Shown piece after piece: positions 17,613 through 25,103 of a stretch of DNA of 64,000 bases. The DNA lies in assembly GCA_047636995.1 (NCBI GenBank), contig JBLIGQ010000004.1:1-64000 (forward strand). Direction: 5' to 3'. Origin of the DNA: JAQWQB01 sp047636995 (GTDB lineage Bacteria > Bacteroidota > Bacteroidia > Flavobacteriales_D > Sanyastnellaceae). The notes beneath the pieces are model-generated. The model made no database searches. It was given only the letters and a program-made list of their open reading frames with translations, and was not told where the DNA came from. The translations under genes were made by a program, and so were the position numbers. The stretch's first letter is position 1; each line of letters begins with the position of its first letter.

Positions 17613-18092
17613 ATGAAGAATCTTTTTCTTTACCTCATCATAGGCATCTTTCTTGTCGCTTTTTATGTTTGGCGTTACCGCACAGCACCCGCAATTGAAG
17701 TTACTGAAATCAACGTCAAAACAAATGGAGCGCCAGCTTCACTTGTAGAAATTGAACAAGGAAACCTTCTGGTTAATTATTACGCGCGCTGGTGTGGTGA
17801 ATGCATGGCAGAAATGTCTGCTTTACAAGCTTTGCACGCTTCAGGAAAAGTCAAAGTTGTTGCCTTAACTGATGATTCACTAGAGGAAATTGCATCTGTT
17901 AGAAAAAAATTCAAAATTACATTTCCCATCTACCAACTTGTTGGCACACTCAAAGATGAAGGCGTTTACACCATCCCTGCCTCATACCTTATTAATACAA
18001 AAGGTGAAACCGTGAAGCGTTTTCTTGGTGCAGAAAATTGGGTATCTGAAGAGATGATGAACAATTACGCCGCTTGGTTGTCTTTGCAATAG
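17613..18092 (+). CDS. Membrane-anchored thioredoxin-like protein (TlpA/ResA type)
   Basis: 159 residues. One N-terminal membrane segment (FLYLIIGIFLVAFYVW) anchors a thioredoxin fold outside the cytoplasm. The active site is ARWCGECMAEMSAL (CxxC), followed by a region ending YTIPASYLINTKGETV with the cis-Pro typical of thioredoxins. TlpA-like proteins reduce periplasmic disulfides, for example of cytochrome precursors. The gene lies 12 nt after the secreted unknown, whose mature part has cysteines, so that protein might be a client (inference). Confidence 0.85.
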   Translation: MKNLFLYLIIGIFLVAFYVWRYRTAPAIEVTEINVKTNGAPASLVEIEQGNLLVNYYARWCGECMAEMSALQALHASGKVKVVALTDDSLEEIASVRKKFKITFPIYQLVGTLKDEGVYTIPASYLINTKGETVKRFLGAENWVSEEMMNNYAAWLSLQ

Positions 18093-18105
18093 TACTATCG
18101 AACTT

Positions 18106-19182
18106 ATGAAATTCCATTCCCTTCCTATAAAGCGACTAGATCGCTTAACAGCTGATTCAGTAAGACTGCATTTAGATACCTCTAATGCGTCTGAAGAATT
18201 TAACTATCACGCAGGCCAGTACATAACAATCCGGTTTAATCTGAAGAACGAAGAATTGCACCGTGCATACAGCATCTGCAGTGCTCCCCATGAAAGCGAC
18301 TTGAGCGTTGCTGTGAAAGAAGTGAAAGGAGGAAGAGCTTCTTCCTACATCAATCAGAATCTCAGAGAGGGAGATCTGATAGAGGTAATGGCGCCACAAG
18401 GAAACTTTCTGATTCAACCTGACAACTCCAAATCTAGGCACGTCGTTTTATTTGCTTCCGGAAGTGGTATCACCCCTATTATCTCTATTGCAAAAACCAT
18501 CTTGCAAGAAGAGAAAAACTCCAAGGTAACCTTGTTCTATGGCAACTCTAACAAGCAAACCATCATGTTTTATGATGAACTTGACGCCTTAGCCAAAGAA
18601 ACGAAATTCAATGTGATTCATGTTCTAAGTGACGGATCTTTGGATGTCCCCCTGTTCAACGGCCGCATTAATTTTGGCAAAACACTAGAGCTACTGCACA
18701 ACTTTGTTACAGATGATTTGGCGAAGGAATACTTCATTTGTGGTCCCGCAGGCATGATGTCTGCCGTGAACAATGCATTGCAAGACAATGGTGCAGCTAA
18801 GGAATCAATCCACATTGAGTTTTTCGAAAATCCAGGACAAGAATTTCAAAAGGCTGAGGCTGAGGCGCCAGTTGAAGAGGTGATCTTAGAACCCTACGAT
18901 GGATCTGCTCAAATAGAAGTTACGCTAGACGATGACATAAATACCTTCGAAATAAAAGGTGATAAACTGAATATTCTAGAAGCAGCAATTAAGGCGGGAA
19001 TAGATCCTCCCTATTCTTGCAGAGGCGGCGTTTGCACTACATGTAGAGCCAAATTGACAGAAGGAAAGGTAAGTATGGATAGCAATTTCGCCTTAACAGA
19101 TGAGGAAATAAATGATGGGTATATTCTTACCTGCCAGGCTCATCCGCTTACAAAAACACTCAAAATAAATTACGACGACTAA
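18106..19182 (+). CDS. PaaE-like flavin/2Fe-2S reductase
   Basis: 358 residues. Order of domains: FAD-binding (about 1-100, with HRAYSICSAP), NAD(P)-binding (about 105-235, FASGSGITPIISIA), and a C-terminal plant-type 2Fe-2S ferredoxin domain (about 265-358) with CRGGVCTTCRAKL and the fourth Cys in ILTCQAHP. The same arrangement is found in PaaE, the reductase of phenylacetyl-CoA epoxidase, and in ring-hydroxylase reductases. No paaABCD genes are nearby, so the electron acceptor is unknown. It lies 13 nt downstream of the thioredoxin-like gene and overlaps queE by 4 nt at the 3' ends. Confidence 0.88.
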   Translation: MKFHSLPIKRLDRLTADSVRLHLDTSNASEEFNYHAGQYITIRFNLKNEELHRAYSICSAPHESDLSVAVKEVKGGRASSYINQNLREGDLIEVMAPQGNFLIQPDNSKSRHVVLFASGSGITPIISIAKTILQEEKNSKVTLFYGNSNKQTIMFYDELDALAKETKFNVIHVLSDGSLDVPLFNGRINFGKTLELLHNFVTDDLAKEYFICGPAGMMSAVNNALQDNGAAKESIHIEFFENPGQEFQKAEAEAPVEEVILEPYDGSAQIEVTLDDDINTFEIKGDKLNILEAAIKAGIDPPYSCRGGVCTTCRAKLTEGKVSMDSNFALTDEEINDGYILTCQAHPLTKTLKINYDD

Positions 19183-19760
19183 AGAACACCAATGTATTTA
19201 TGGGTCTGAAGACTGATCTTCCAATGCGCATTTGCGCGAATGTAGTTGAGAATCATTGGAACACTTTCTTCACGTTCATCCCACTCTGGCTGAAAGTAAG
19301 CAGCCGCTGAAGCTGTTAACTTGGAGCAATGCTCTTCTCCCCACTTTAAATCATGTTTGTTGTACACAATGACTTTCAACTCATTTGCCACTTCATAAAA
19401 CTCAGGCAATGCTGCTTTGAATTTCTTGGGTGAAAGGGTTATAAAATCGAATGATCCCGTTAATGGGTGTGCTCCAGATGTTTCTAAATGCGTTCGAATC
19501 CCCGCCGCTTGCAATCCAGCAGTAAGCTCCGTTAAATCATGCATGCAAGGCTCACCTCCTGTGATTACGGCAATGGGAGCCCCAGAGTCCTTTGCTGAAG
19601 CAATAAGCTCTGAAATGGCCAATTTGGGATGTGCATCTTTATCCCAGCTTTCTTTTACATCACACCAAAAACAGCCTACGTCACAGCCACCCAAGCGAAT
19701 AAAGTAGGCCGGTGTCCCTGTATAGGTGCCTTCGCCCTGAATGGTGTAAAACTGCTCCAT
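19179..19760 (-). CDS. queE: 7-carboxy-7-deazaguanine synthase
   Basis: 193 residues from ATG; an in-frame TTG nine bases upstream (giving LPVMEQ) is an alternative start. It is a radical SAM enzyme of the queuosine pathway that makes 7-carboxy-7-deazaguanine in the cytoplasm. It has the shortened family motif CDVGCFWCDV (three cysteines for the 4Fe-4S cluster), FYTIQGEGTYTG at the N-terminus, and ITGGEPCMH. Other queuosine genes are not in the window. Its -7 box lies 43 nt upstream of the ATG, just beyond the stop of the neighbouring gene. Confidence 0.95.
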   Translation of the reverse strand: MEQFYTIQGEGTYTGTPAYFIRLGGCDVGCFWCDVKESWDKDAHPKLAISELIASAKDSGAPIAVITGGEPCMHDLTELTAGLQAAGIRTHLETSGAHPLTGSFDFITLSPKKFKAALPEFYEVANELKVIVYNKHDLKWGEEHCSKLTASAAAYFQPEWDEREESVPMILNYIRANAHWKISLQTHKYIGVL

Positions 19761-19803
19761 TACAGGCAAAGAAGTTTGAACGTTTTCTTGTGTTTTGATG
19801 AGG

Positions 19804-19811
19804 CAAATATA
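19804..19811 (-). promoter_or_regulatory. -7 box of queE
   Basis: TATATTTG on the minus strand, an exact TAnnTTTG match between queE and the upstream hypothetical gene. Transcription would start near 19798, giving a leader of about 40 nt and ruling out starts further upstream. Confidence 0.5.
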
Positions 19812-19841
19812 CGGATTCGATTACGGAAAAAAGCACCTTTA

Positions 19842-20366
19842 TTAGGTCTTCTTTTCGCCTACGAAATAATCATTCTTAGACTTGAACAAAGCGTTAAAGG
19901 ATGTCATGCTTCCGTAAATACGTGTTATGTATTGCTGAAGACTCACTTTCTCCTCAACTGTCAATACCTTATGGCTATTGATGTTCTGCTCTAACACCCG
20001 CAAGCGATCACGCATCATGACTATTTTATGAAAGAACGTCTCAATTGGAATCTCTTTGTTAGAGAGTCCCGCCTCTCCAGGCTGAAGCACCATGGTACCT
20101 CCCTCCCATTTATCACCAAGCTCAACAATTTCCTGAACATCATAGTACCCATCAAATACACTTTGAACGGCATTCACAACATCTTCTAAAGACACTCCCT
20201 TTGTTGTTTCCAACTCAGAAACCTCCATCACAGTCATGCCTTCATAGGCTTTTCCAATTTTCTCTTCTCCATTCTCTTTGAAAAAGACTCTCCAAGTAGT
20301 GTCTGATTCCCCAAAGATGACCCCTTCTCCCAATGAGGGGTGATTTACTTTTGTACCTAGTGTCAT
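19842..20366 (-). CDS. Conserved hypothetical protein
   Basis: 174 residues, no signal peptide or membrane segment. The first 50 residues look like a small beta barrel (GTKVNHPSLGEGVIFGESDTTWRVFF), a pattern seen in proteins that start with 'hP.lGeGvI'. The rest is charged and partly helical (FFHKIVMMRDRLRVLEQNINS), perhaps a coiled coil. I know of similar proteins in flavobacteria but no function. Its ATG overlaps the TGA of a decayed potassium-channel gene (ATGA), which shows that the two once formed an operon. Confidence 0.7.
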   Translation of the reverse strand: MTLGTKVNHPSLGEGVIFGESDTTWRVFFKENGEEKIGKAYEGMTVMEVSELETTKGVSLEDVVNAVQSVFDGYYDVQEIVELGDKWEGGTMVLQPGEAGLSNKEIPIETFFHKIVMMRDRLRVLEQNINSHKVLTVEEKVSLQQYITRIYGSMTSFNALFKSKNDYFVGEKKT

Positions 20367-20669
20367 TCCTTTGTTTGGTTTACGCGAATAATTTTGTGGA
20401 TGTCATTTAAATCCGTCACCACCTCTCTTTTCTCATCTCTACTGAAAGCAGACTTAAAATTAGCATTTGGAATGACCTCATCACAAGTGCAACTGTATCT
20501 TGAGTGCACTGTTTAATTAAAGGTACCGTCAAATCCTAACATCAAAATTAGAATTTCAGCCTCCATCTTCAGTAGGTCATCACGCGTTTTATTGAACATC
20601 TGACTGTCAGGAGTGATTGAGTGAACCATGAGCTAGGTCAATGACCCTCTTTACCTGGCGATTCAACAT
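20363..20669 (-). pseudogene. Remnant of an inward-rectifier K+ channel (Kir/KirBac C-terminal domain)
   Basis: Three fragments in different states can be read. At 20669 one frame gives MLNRQVKRVIDLA; after a frame change, 20629-20516 gives MVHSITPDSQMFNKTRDDLL followed by KMEAEILILMLGFDGTFN. An in-frame TAA at 20513-20515 interrupts it, and the same frame continues with TVHSRYSCTCDEVI and FKSAFSRDEKREVVTDLNDI to the TGA at 20363-20365. This order (VH.I, FD.TF..TVHSR.S, DE.I, F, D) matches the cytoplasmic domain of bacterial Kir channels. The membrane pore part was not found upstream. So the gene is truncated, shifted and stopped. Recognition rests on memory of the family pattern. Confidence 0.65.
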
Positions 20670-20849
20670 TGTCCTAAAACAAAGATCTTTTTTGGCTTTT
20701 TCATGGCCCGAAGTTCAGACAGAATAACACTGAAAATGGTCTGCTGAAGGTTGAAACTCATAATCTAAATGCACCTGCATTGAGACAATATCAAGAGATT
20801 TTTGTATCTTTTCGGAGCTTAAACATCACCTTATGATTCTCAAAAAGAG

Positions 20850-22136
20850 ATGACTATGCTAAACTATCTTTTTACTTCAGTGCGCAAACTCCTAATTGTG
20901 GGGTGTTTATTTATTGGTTCAATGGCGTTTGGACAATCCCCTTTTGATGGTTTTGTAATTCAACCTGTTCCCATTCCTCCAGCGGTTGCATCAAGCATTC
21001 AAACTGTTGCTGGATTTACCTCAATAGCAAGAACATGGCGGGTTTATGTATGTATGAATGCCGACAACTGGGAACTGCAAGGCTTAGCAGGAATTGACCT
21101 AAACCCATGGACTATTGAATGTCCGGGCTGCTCTGGCACAACTAACTTTTACAATAATTTGGCTTTCGGAGGATTTCAAGGAGATCTTATTAATCCAGGT
21201 TTTTATTTCATTGACGCAAACATGGAATTTGACTCATGGTTTTTTATTGGGGAACCTGTTTTCCCATCAGGAAATGCCGGGGTTCAATGGTTCCCAAGCG
21301 TTGATATTGACCCATCAGTGGCATTTGAAGGTGGAGGTGATTTTATGGAGACATCGAACATTGGTTCTGTGTTGGGTGGATTTTGGACCCTCCCTTCTAC
21401 ACAAGGTAAAGCAGATGCTGAATACAAAGTACTTATTGCACAACTCACGACTGACGGTATCTTTGAAGGGCAAATGATCCTACAATTCAGAAGGTTAAAT
21501 CCAATCAACGAATTGTATCTCCCACTATCCATTATCAATGAATATGACGTAACGTTCACCAATAATCCGGGCTTCTTTGACGAAACATGTCCGCAGGTTT
21601 TCTTACCTGTTGAACTGATTGAATTCAACGCAGCTCCATCAGATGACCGCGTGAATGTACTTTGGAAAACGGCCAGTGAGCGCAATGCTGAAAACTTCAC
21701 TGTTGAGCATAGCTTAGATCTGGAAAACTGGTCTGACATTGGCACACTGCCAGCCTCGGGCAATTCAGACCAAGAAGAAACGTATTTCTTGGCGCACAAG
21801 GAACCAACTGTGGGTGTGAATTATTACAGACTACGCCAGAAAGACCACAACGGTGCCATGCACCATTCAGATGCGCGTTCTGCTGTATTCAAAGCAAGTG
21901 AAATTACCTTTTACCCCAATCCGGCAAGTGACCGTGTTTGGTTCAAAGGAGATTTGTCACAGGTTTCAGTGATCAATGTTTACGACATGCATGGCCGCCT
22001 CGTTTTACAACAAACGGGCAACCAAGATGTGATTCGCGAAATGGACATCAATTCTTTGGAAAGAGGAGCATACGTGGTAGAGTTCATCTACCCTGATGGC
22101 ACTTCTTTTAGAGATAAGTTACAGGTTATCGGATAA
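20850..22136 (+). CDS. Secreted protein with T9SS type A sorting domain
   Basis: 428 residues. A signal peptide (LIVGCLFIGSMAFGQS) is followed by a domain with WRVYVCMNADNWELQGLAG and many aromatic residues. A middle domain (about 250-335, VELIEFNAAPSDDRVNVLWK to NYYRLRQKD) resembles the fibronectin-like module often found before sorting domains. The C-terminus is a type A sorting domain: FYPNPASDRVWF to LERGAYVVEFIYPDGT. The product is exported by the T9SS. Starts at 20850 and 20856 are both possible. It converges with rimO (11-nt overlap). Function unknown. Confidence 0.85.
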   Translation: MTMLNYLFTSVRKLLIVGCLFIGSMAFGQSPFDGFVIQPVPIPPAVASSIQTVAGFTSIARTWRVYVCMNADNWELQGLAGIDLNPWTIECPGCSGTTNFYNNLAFGGFQGDLINPGFYFIDANMEFDSWFFIGEPVFPSGNAGVQWFPSVDIDPSVAFEGGGDFMETSNIGSVLGGFWTLPSTQGKADAEYKVLIAQLTTDGIFEGQMILQFRRLNPINELYLPLSIINEYDVTFTNNPGFFDETCPQVFLPVELIEFNAAPSDDRVNVLWKTASERNAENFTVEHSLDLENWSDIGTLPASGNSDQEETYFLAHKEPTVGVNYYRLRQKDHNGAMHHSDARSAVFKASEITFYPNPASDRVWFKGDLSQVSVINVYDMHGRLVLQQTGNQDVIREMDINSLERGAYVVEFIYPDGTSFRDKLQVIG

Positions 22137-23442
22137 CCTTTCCGTAAAGATCATAGTGATCAGCAGACTCAATTTCTATCATTTCAAAATCACCTAAGCG
22201 AATGTGAACGTCATCTGTTTGCTTCACTAACACCTCGTTGTCTACATCTGGAGAATCAAACTCTGTTCTCCCAATGAAATAGCCTCCTTCGATTCGATCG
22301 AACAAAACCTTGAAGGTTTTCCCTACTTTCTTCTGATTGAGGTCCATTGAAATTCCACTTTGGATTTCCATGATGCGCTCAGTACGTTGCTTCTTCACTT
22401 CTGCAGGAACATCGTCTTCAGAGTTGTAAGCATGTGTTTGTTCTTCATGAGAGTACTCAAAACATCCCATGCGCTCAAAACGCATTTCCTCAATCCAATC
22501 ACACATTTCCTGAAAGTCAGCTTCCGTCTCTCCAGGATACCCACAAATGAGGGTAGTTCTAACAGCAATACCAGGCACTTTCGCTCTGATATCCTTCATG
22601 AGTTGCGTTGTTTTCTCACGCGTAATGCCCCTGCGCATGGCCTTGAGCATGTTCGTTGAACCGTGCTGAAGAGGCATGTCTAGGTAATTGCAAATGTTAT
22701 CACGTTCAGCCATTACCTCTAGGACATCCATCGGGAAGCCACTTGGGAAGGCGTAGTGCAATTTGATCCATTCAATGCCTTCAACATCACTCAATTGGCG
22801 CAGTAGTTCAGCGAGTTCACGCTTCTTGTACAAGTCTAGTCCGTAGTAGGTCAAATCTTGTGCAATGAGCATCAATTCTTTCACACCTTTGGCGGCCAAG
22901 CCTTTCGCCTGAGCTACCAGCTCTTCAATTGGCGTGCTTTTGTGCTTTCCGCGCATGAGCGGGATGGCACAAAAAGAACACGGTCGGTCACAACCTTCCG
23001 CAATTTTGAAATAAGCATAATGTGAAGGAGTAGTGAGTAGTCTTTCACCCACAAGTTCCTTTTTATAGTCTGCCTTCAATGTTTTTAGAAGCCGAGGTAA
23101 ATCTCTTGTTCCAAAGTAGCCATCTATTTCAGGAATATCTGATTCCAATTCGTCTTTGTACCGTTCAGAAAGACATCCGGTAACATATACTTTGTCAACA
23201 AGACCATTTGCTTTAGCGTCTGCATATTGAAGAATGGTATTAATGGATTCTTCCTTAGCATTGTCAATAAATCCGCATGTGTTGATGACCACAACCGCAG
23301 CATCACTATTGGATTCTTCATGACTCACTTCGTAATCATTGGCCTTTAACTGCGCCATCATCACCTCACTATCGTAGATGTTCTTTGCACAGCCAAGTGT
23401 TATTACGTTGACCTTATTTTTCTTTAGCGTTCGAGCTCTCAA
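22126..23442 (-). CDS. rimO: Ribosomal protein S12 methylthiotransferase
   Basis: 438 residues. Order: MTTase N-terminal domain (VNVITLGCAKNIYDSE, with Cys, and VINTCGF and VTGCL giving the second cluster), radical SAM domain (IAEGCDRPCSFCAIPLMRGKHKS), and a C-terminal TRAM domain (about 375-438). It adds a methylthio group to the conserved Asp of ribosomal protein S12. The FCAIP..RG..KS form separates RimO from MiaB. It follows ftsY by 6 nt, as often seen in Bacteroidota. Confidence 0.96.
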   Translation of the reverse strand: MRARTLKKNKVNVITLGCAKNIYDSEVMMAQLKANDYEVSHEESNSDAAVVVINTCGFIDNAKEESINTILQYADAKANGLVDKVYVTGCLSERYKDELESDIPEIDGYFGTRDLPRLLKTLKADYKKELVGERLLTTPSHYAYFKIAEGCDRPCSFCAIPLMRGKHKSTPIEELVAQAKGLAAKGVKELMLIAQDLTYYGLDLYKKRELAELLRQLSDVEGIEWIKLHYAFPSGFPMDVLEVMAERDNICNYLDMPLQHGSTNMLKAMRRGITREKTTQLMKDIRAKVPGIAVRTTLICGYPGETEADFQEMCDWIEEMRFERMGCFEYSHEEQTHAYNSEDDVPAEVKKQRTERIMEIQSGISMDLNQKKVGKTFKVLFDRIEGGYFIGRTEFDSPDVDNEVLVKQTDDVHIRLGDFEMIEIESADHYDLYGKVIR

Positions 23443-23448
23443 TAGTTC

Positions 23449-24402
23449 TTAATTGAAAAGTGAATCAACAAATTCATATTTGTTGAATACCTGAAGATCT
23501 TGAATTCCTTCACCCACGCCAATGTAGCGCACAGGAATCTTAAATTGGTCTGAAATACCTATTACAACACCACCTTTTGCTGTACCATCAATTTTAGTCA
23601 AGGCCAGCGAAGTAACTTCCGTTGCTTTGGTGAATTGTTTTGCTTGTTCAATTGCGTTTTGTCCAGTACTTCCGTCTAAGACCAACATGACATCATGCGG
23701 TGCATTTGGAATTACTTTTTTCATCACATTTTTGATTTTGCTCAACTCATTCATTAGGTTGACTTTGTTGTGCAATCGTCCTGCGGTATCAATCAGGACA
23801 ACATCAGCATTGCTGGCTAAAGCAGACTGGAGGGTATCAAAAGCAACGGATGCTGGGTCAGCATTCATGCCTTGGCTTACGAAATCAACATCAGCTCTAT
23901 CAGCCCAAATTTTTAATTGATCAACGGCTGCAGCTCTAAAAGTATCAGCAGCGCCAAGGACCACTTTTTTTCCTTGCTGTTTGAATTGGTAGGCCAACTT
24001 CCCTATTGTTGTAGTTTTCCCTACGCCATTCACTCCTACCACCATAATCACATACGGACCATCAACTTTGGGCAGGGCTAATTCAGAATCATCAGAAGCA
24101 TTATTTTCTTCAAGAAGTGAAGCAATTTCTTCTTTGAGTATTTTATTTAATTCGTCCGTCCCGAGGTATTTATCTTTGGACACACGCGCTTCTATGCGCT
24201 CAATGATTTTCACTGTTGTACCTACCCCAACATCAGAGGTCACCAATACTTCTTCCAAGTTATCAAGAACTTCAGCATCAACACGACTCTTACCAGCGAT
24301 CGCTTTCGTAAGCTTTGAGAAAACGCTGGTTTTGGTCATTTCTAGACCTTTATCGAGGGTCTCTTTCTTTTCTTTCGAGAAAAACCGTTTGAAGAGGCTC
24401 AT
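23449..24402 (-). CDS. ftsY: Signal recognition particle receptor
   Basis: 317 residues, without the long acidic N-terminal extension of the E. coli protein, as usual in Bacteroidota. The NG domain is complete: GVNGVGKTTTIGKLA (P-loop), DTFRAAAVDQL, DTAGR, TKIDGTAKGG and the C-terminal VRYIGVGEGIQDLQVF. It docks SRP-bound ribosomes at the membrane. A TAACTTTG -7 box lies 22 nt upstream, and a terminator separates it from the ribosomal protein genes, so it has its own transcript together with rimO. Confidence 0.97.
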   Translation of the reverse strand: MSLFKRFFSKEKKETLDKGLEMTKTSVFSKLTKAIAGKSRVDAEVLDNLEEVLVTSDVGVGTTVKIIERIEARVSKDKYLGTDELNKILKEEIASLLEENNASDDSELALPKVDGPYVIMVVGVNGVGKTTTIGKLAYQFKQQGKKVVLGAADTFRAAAVDQLKIWADRADVDFVSQGMNADPASVAFDTLQSALASNADVVLIDTAGRLHNKVNLMNELSKIKNVMKKVIPNAPHDVMLVLDGSTGQNAIEQAKQFTKATEVTSLALTKIDGTAKGGVVIGISDQFKIPVRYIGVGEGIQDLQVFNKYEFVDSLFN

Positions 24403-24424
24403 TTGTTGGGTGTGTTTTGAATAC

Positions 24425-24432
24425 CAAAGTTA
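24425..24432 (-). promoter_or_regulatory. -7 box of ftsY-rimO
   Basis: TAACTTTG on the minus strand, exact match to TAnnTTTG, 22 nt before the ftsY ATG and downstream of the terminator at 24473-24512. No clear -33 TTG. Confidence 0.5.
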
Positions 24433-24472
24433 CGAAGATGGAGGCGTGGCTCGACGTTTATTAAGCTATTGT

Positions 24473-24512
24473 AAAAAAACAAAACACCGAGGCCAATTGA
24501 CCACGGTGTTTT
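24473..24512 (-). terminator. Terminator after rpmG-DUF4295
   Basis: On the minus strand AAAACACCG pairs with CGGTGTTTT around a loop that can itself pair (GGTCAATTGGCC), and a run of T follows. It ends the rpmG-DUF4295 transcript before ftsY. Confidence 0.75.
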
Positions 24513-24540
24513 AAAAATATAATTTACAGATAACGTGTGC

Positions 24541-24696
24541 TTAGTTCTTGGCAAGCCAATCTTTCACATCGTCATTGTGTACAATTTCTTCTTTGAATGA
24601 GTAAGCTCCTGATTTCTCAGAACGTACCATTTTGATCACTTTCGTGTGCTGCTTTCCGCCACCTGTCTGCAGGGATGCTACCGTTTTCTTAGCCAT
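24541..24696 (-). CDS. DUF4295 small protein
   Basis: 51 residues, found by translating the gap after rpmG: MAKKTVASLQTGGGKQHTKV, then IKMVRSEKSGAYSFKEEIV and a C-terminus DWLAKN. It is a basic, soluble protein of the DUF4295 family, which is almost always encoded between rpmG and ftsY in Bacteroidota. Its conservation beside a ribosomal protein gene suggests a role with the ribosome; this is inference. It starts 7 nt after the rpmG stop and is followed by a strong terminator. Confidence 0.93.
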   Translation of the reverse strand: MAKKTVASLQTGGGKQHTKVIKMVRSEKSGAYSFKEEIVHNDDVKDWLAKN

Positions 24697-24703
24697 CGCT
24701 TAA

Positions 24704-24886
24704 TTATTTAATTTCTTTATGAACAGTGACACGACGTAAAATCGGATTGTACTTCTTGATCTCAAGACGATCCGGTGTATTCTTACGATTCTTCGTGCTT
24801 ATATAGCGTGACGTACCAGGAAGACCTGTTTGCTTGTGCTCTGTGCACTCAAGAATTACTTGTACGCGATTTTTATTCCTTGCCAT
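24704..24886 (-). CDS. rpmG: 50S ribosomal protein L33
   Basis: 60 residues starting MARNKNRVQVILECTEHKQ, with the family pattern GTSRYISTKNRKNTPDRLEI and KYNPILRRVTVHKEIK. A longer frame starting at 24910 crosses the promoter box and is rejected. The zinc-binding cysteines of some L33 forms are absent except for one Cys, so this is the zinc-free type. rpmB (L28), which usually precedes rpmG in this phylum, is not upstream here. Confidence 0.97.
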   Translation of the reverse strand: MARNKNRVQVILECTEHKQTGLPGTSRYISTKNRKNTPDRLEIKKYNPILRRVTVHKEIK

Positions 24887-24907
24887 TTTCTTCAAATTTC
24901 GAGAGCG

Positions 24908-24915
24908 CAAATATA
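24908..24915 (-). promoter_or_regulatory. -7 box of rpmG-DUF4295
   Basis: TATATTTG on the minus strand, exact TAnnTTTG match, 21 nt before the rpmG ATG. A TTTTTG lies 17 nt further upstream, slightly short of the usual spacing. Confidence 0.55.
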
Positions 24916-25078
24916 GGGAATTATTCGCAATCCAAAAACATCGGGCGTGAATATTTCGCTTGAATCTAATTCCTTCATTACAACAGAGTTTGAAGGTACT
25001 TTTTTTCGACCAAAATTCTTCCCATTTATAATGTTAATAAGCAATTCACCGTTGAGTGAAGACCATTGGTTCACGCCC

Positions 25079-25086
25079 TATTTTTG
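25079..25086 (+). promoter_or_regulatory. -7 box of ftsK
   Basis: TATTTTTG, 17 nt before the ftsK ATG. The short leader contains GGAG about 6 nt before the start codon, one of the few Shine-Dalgarno-like sequences in the window. Confidence 0.5.
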
Positions 25087-25103
25087 AATTCTTGGAGTAA
25101 ATC

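Noticed and set aside
18106..19182. Phenylacetate degradation operon
   Set aside because: Only the PaaE-like reductase is present; no paaABCD, paaG, paaZ or paaK genes are nearby.
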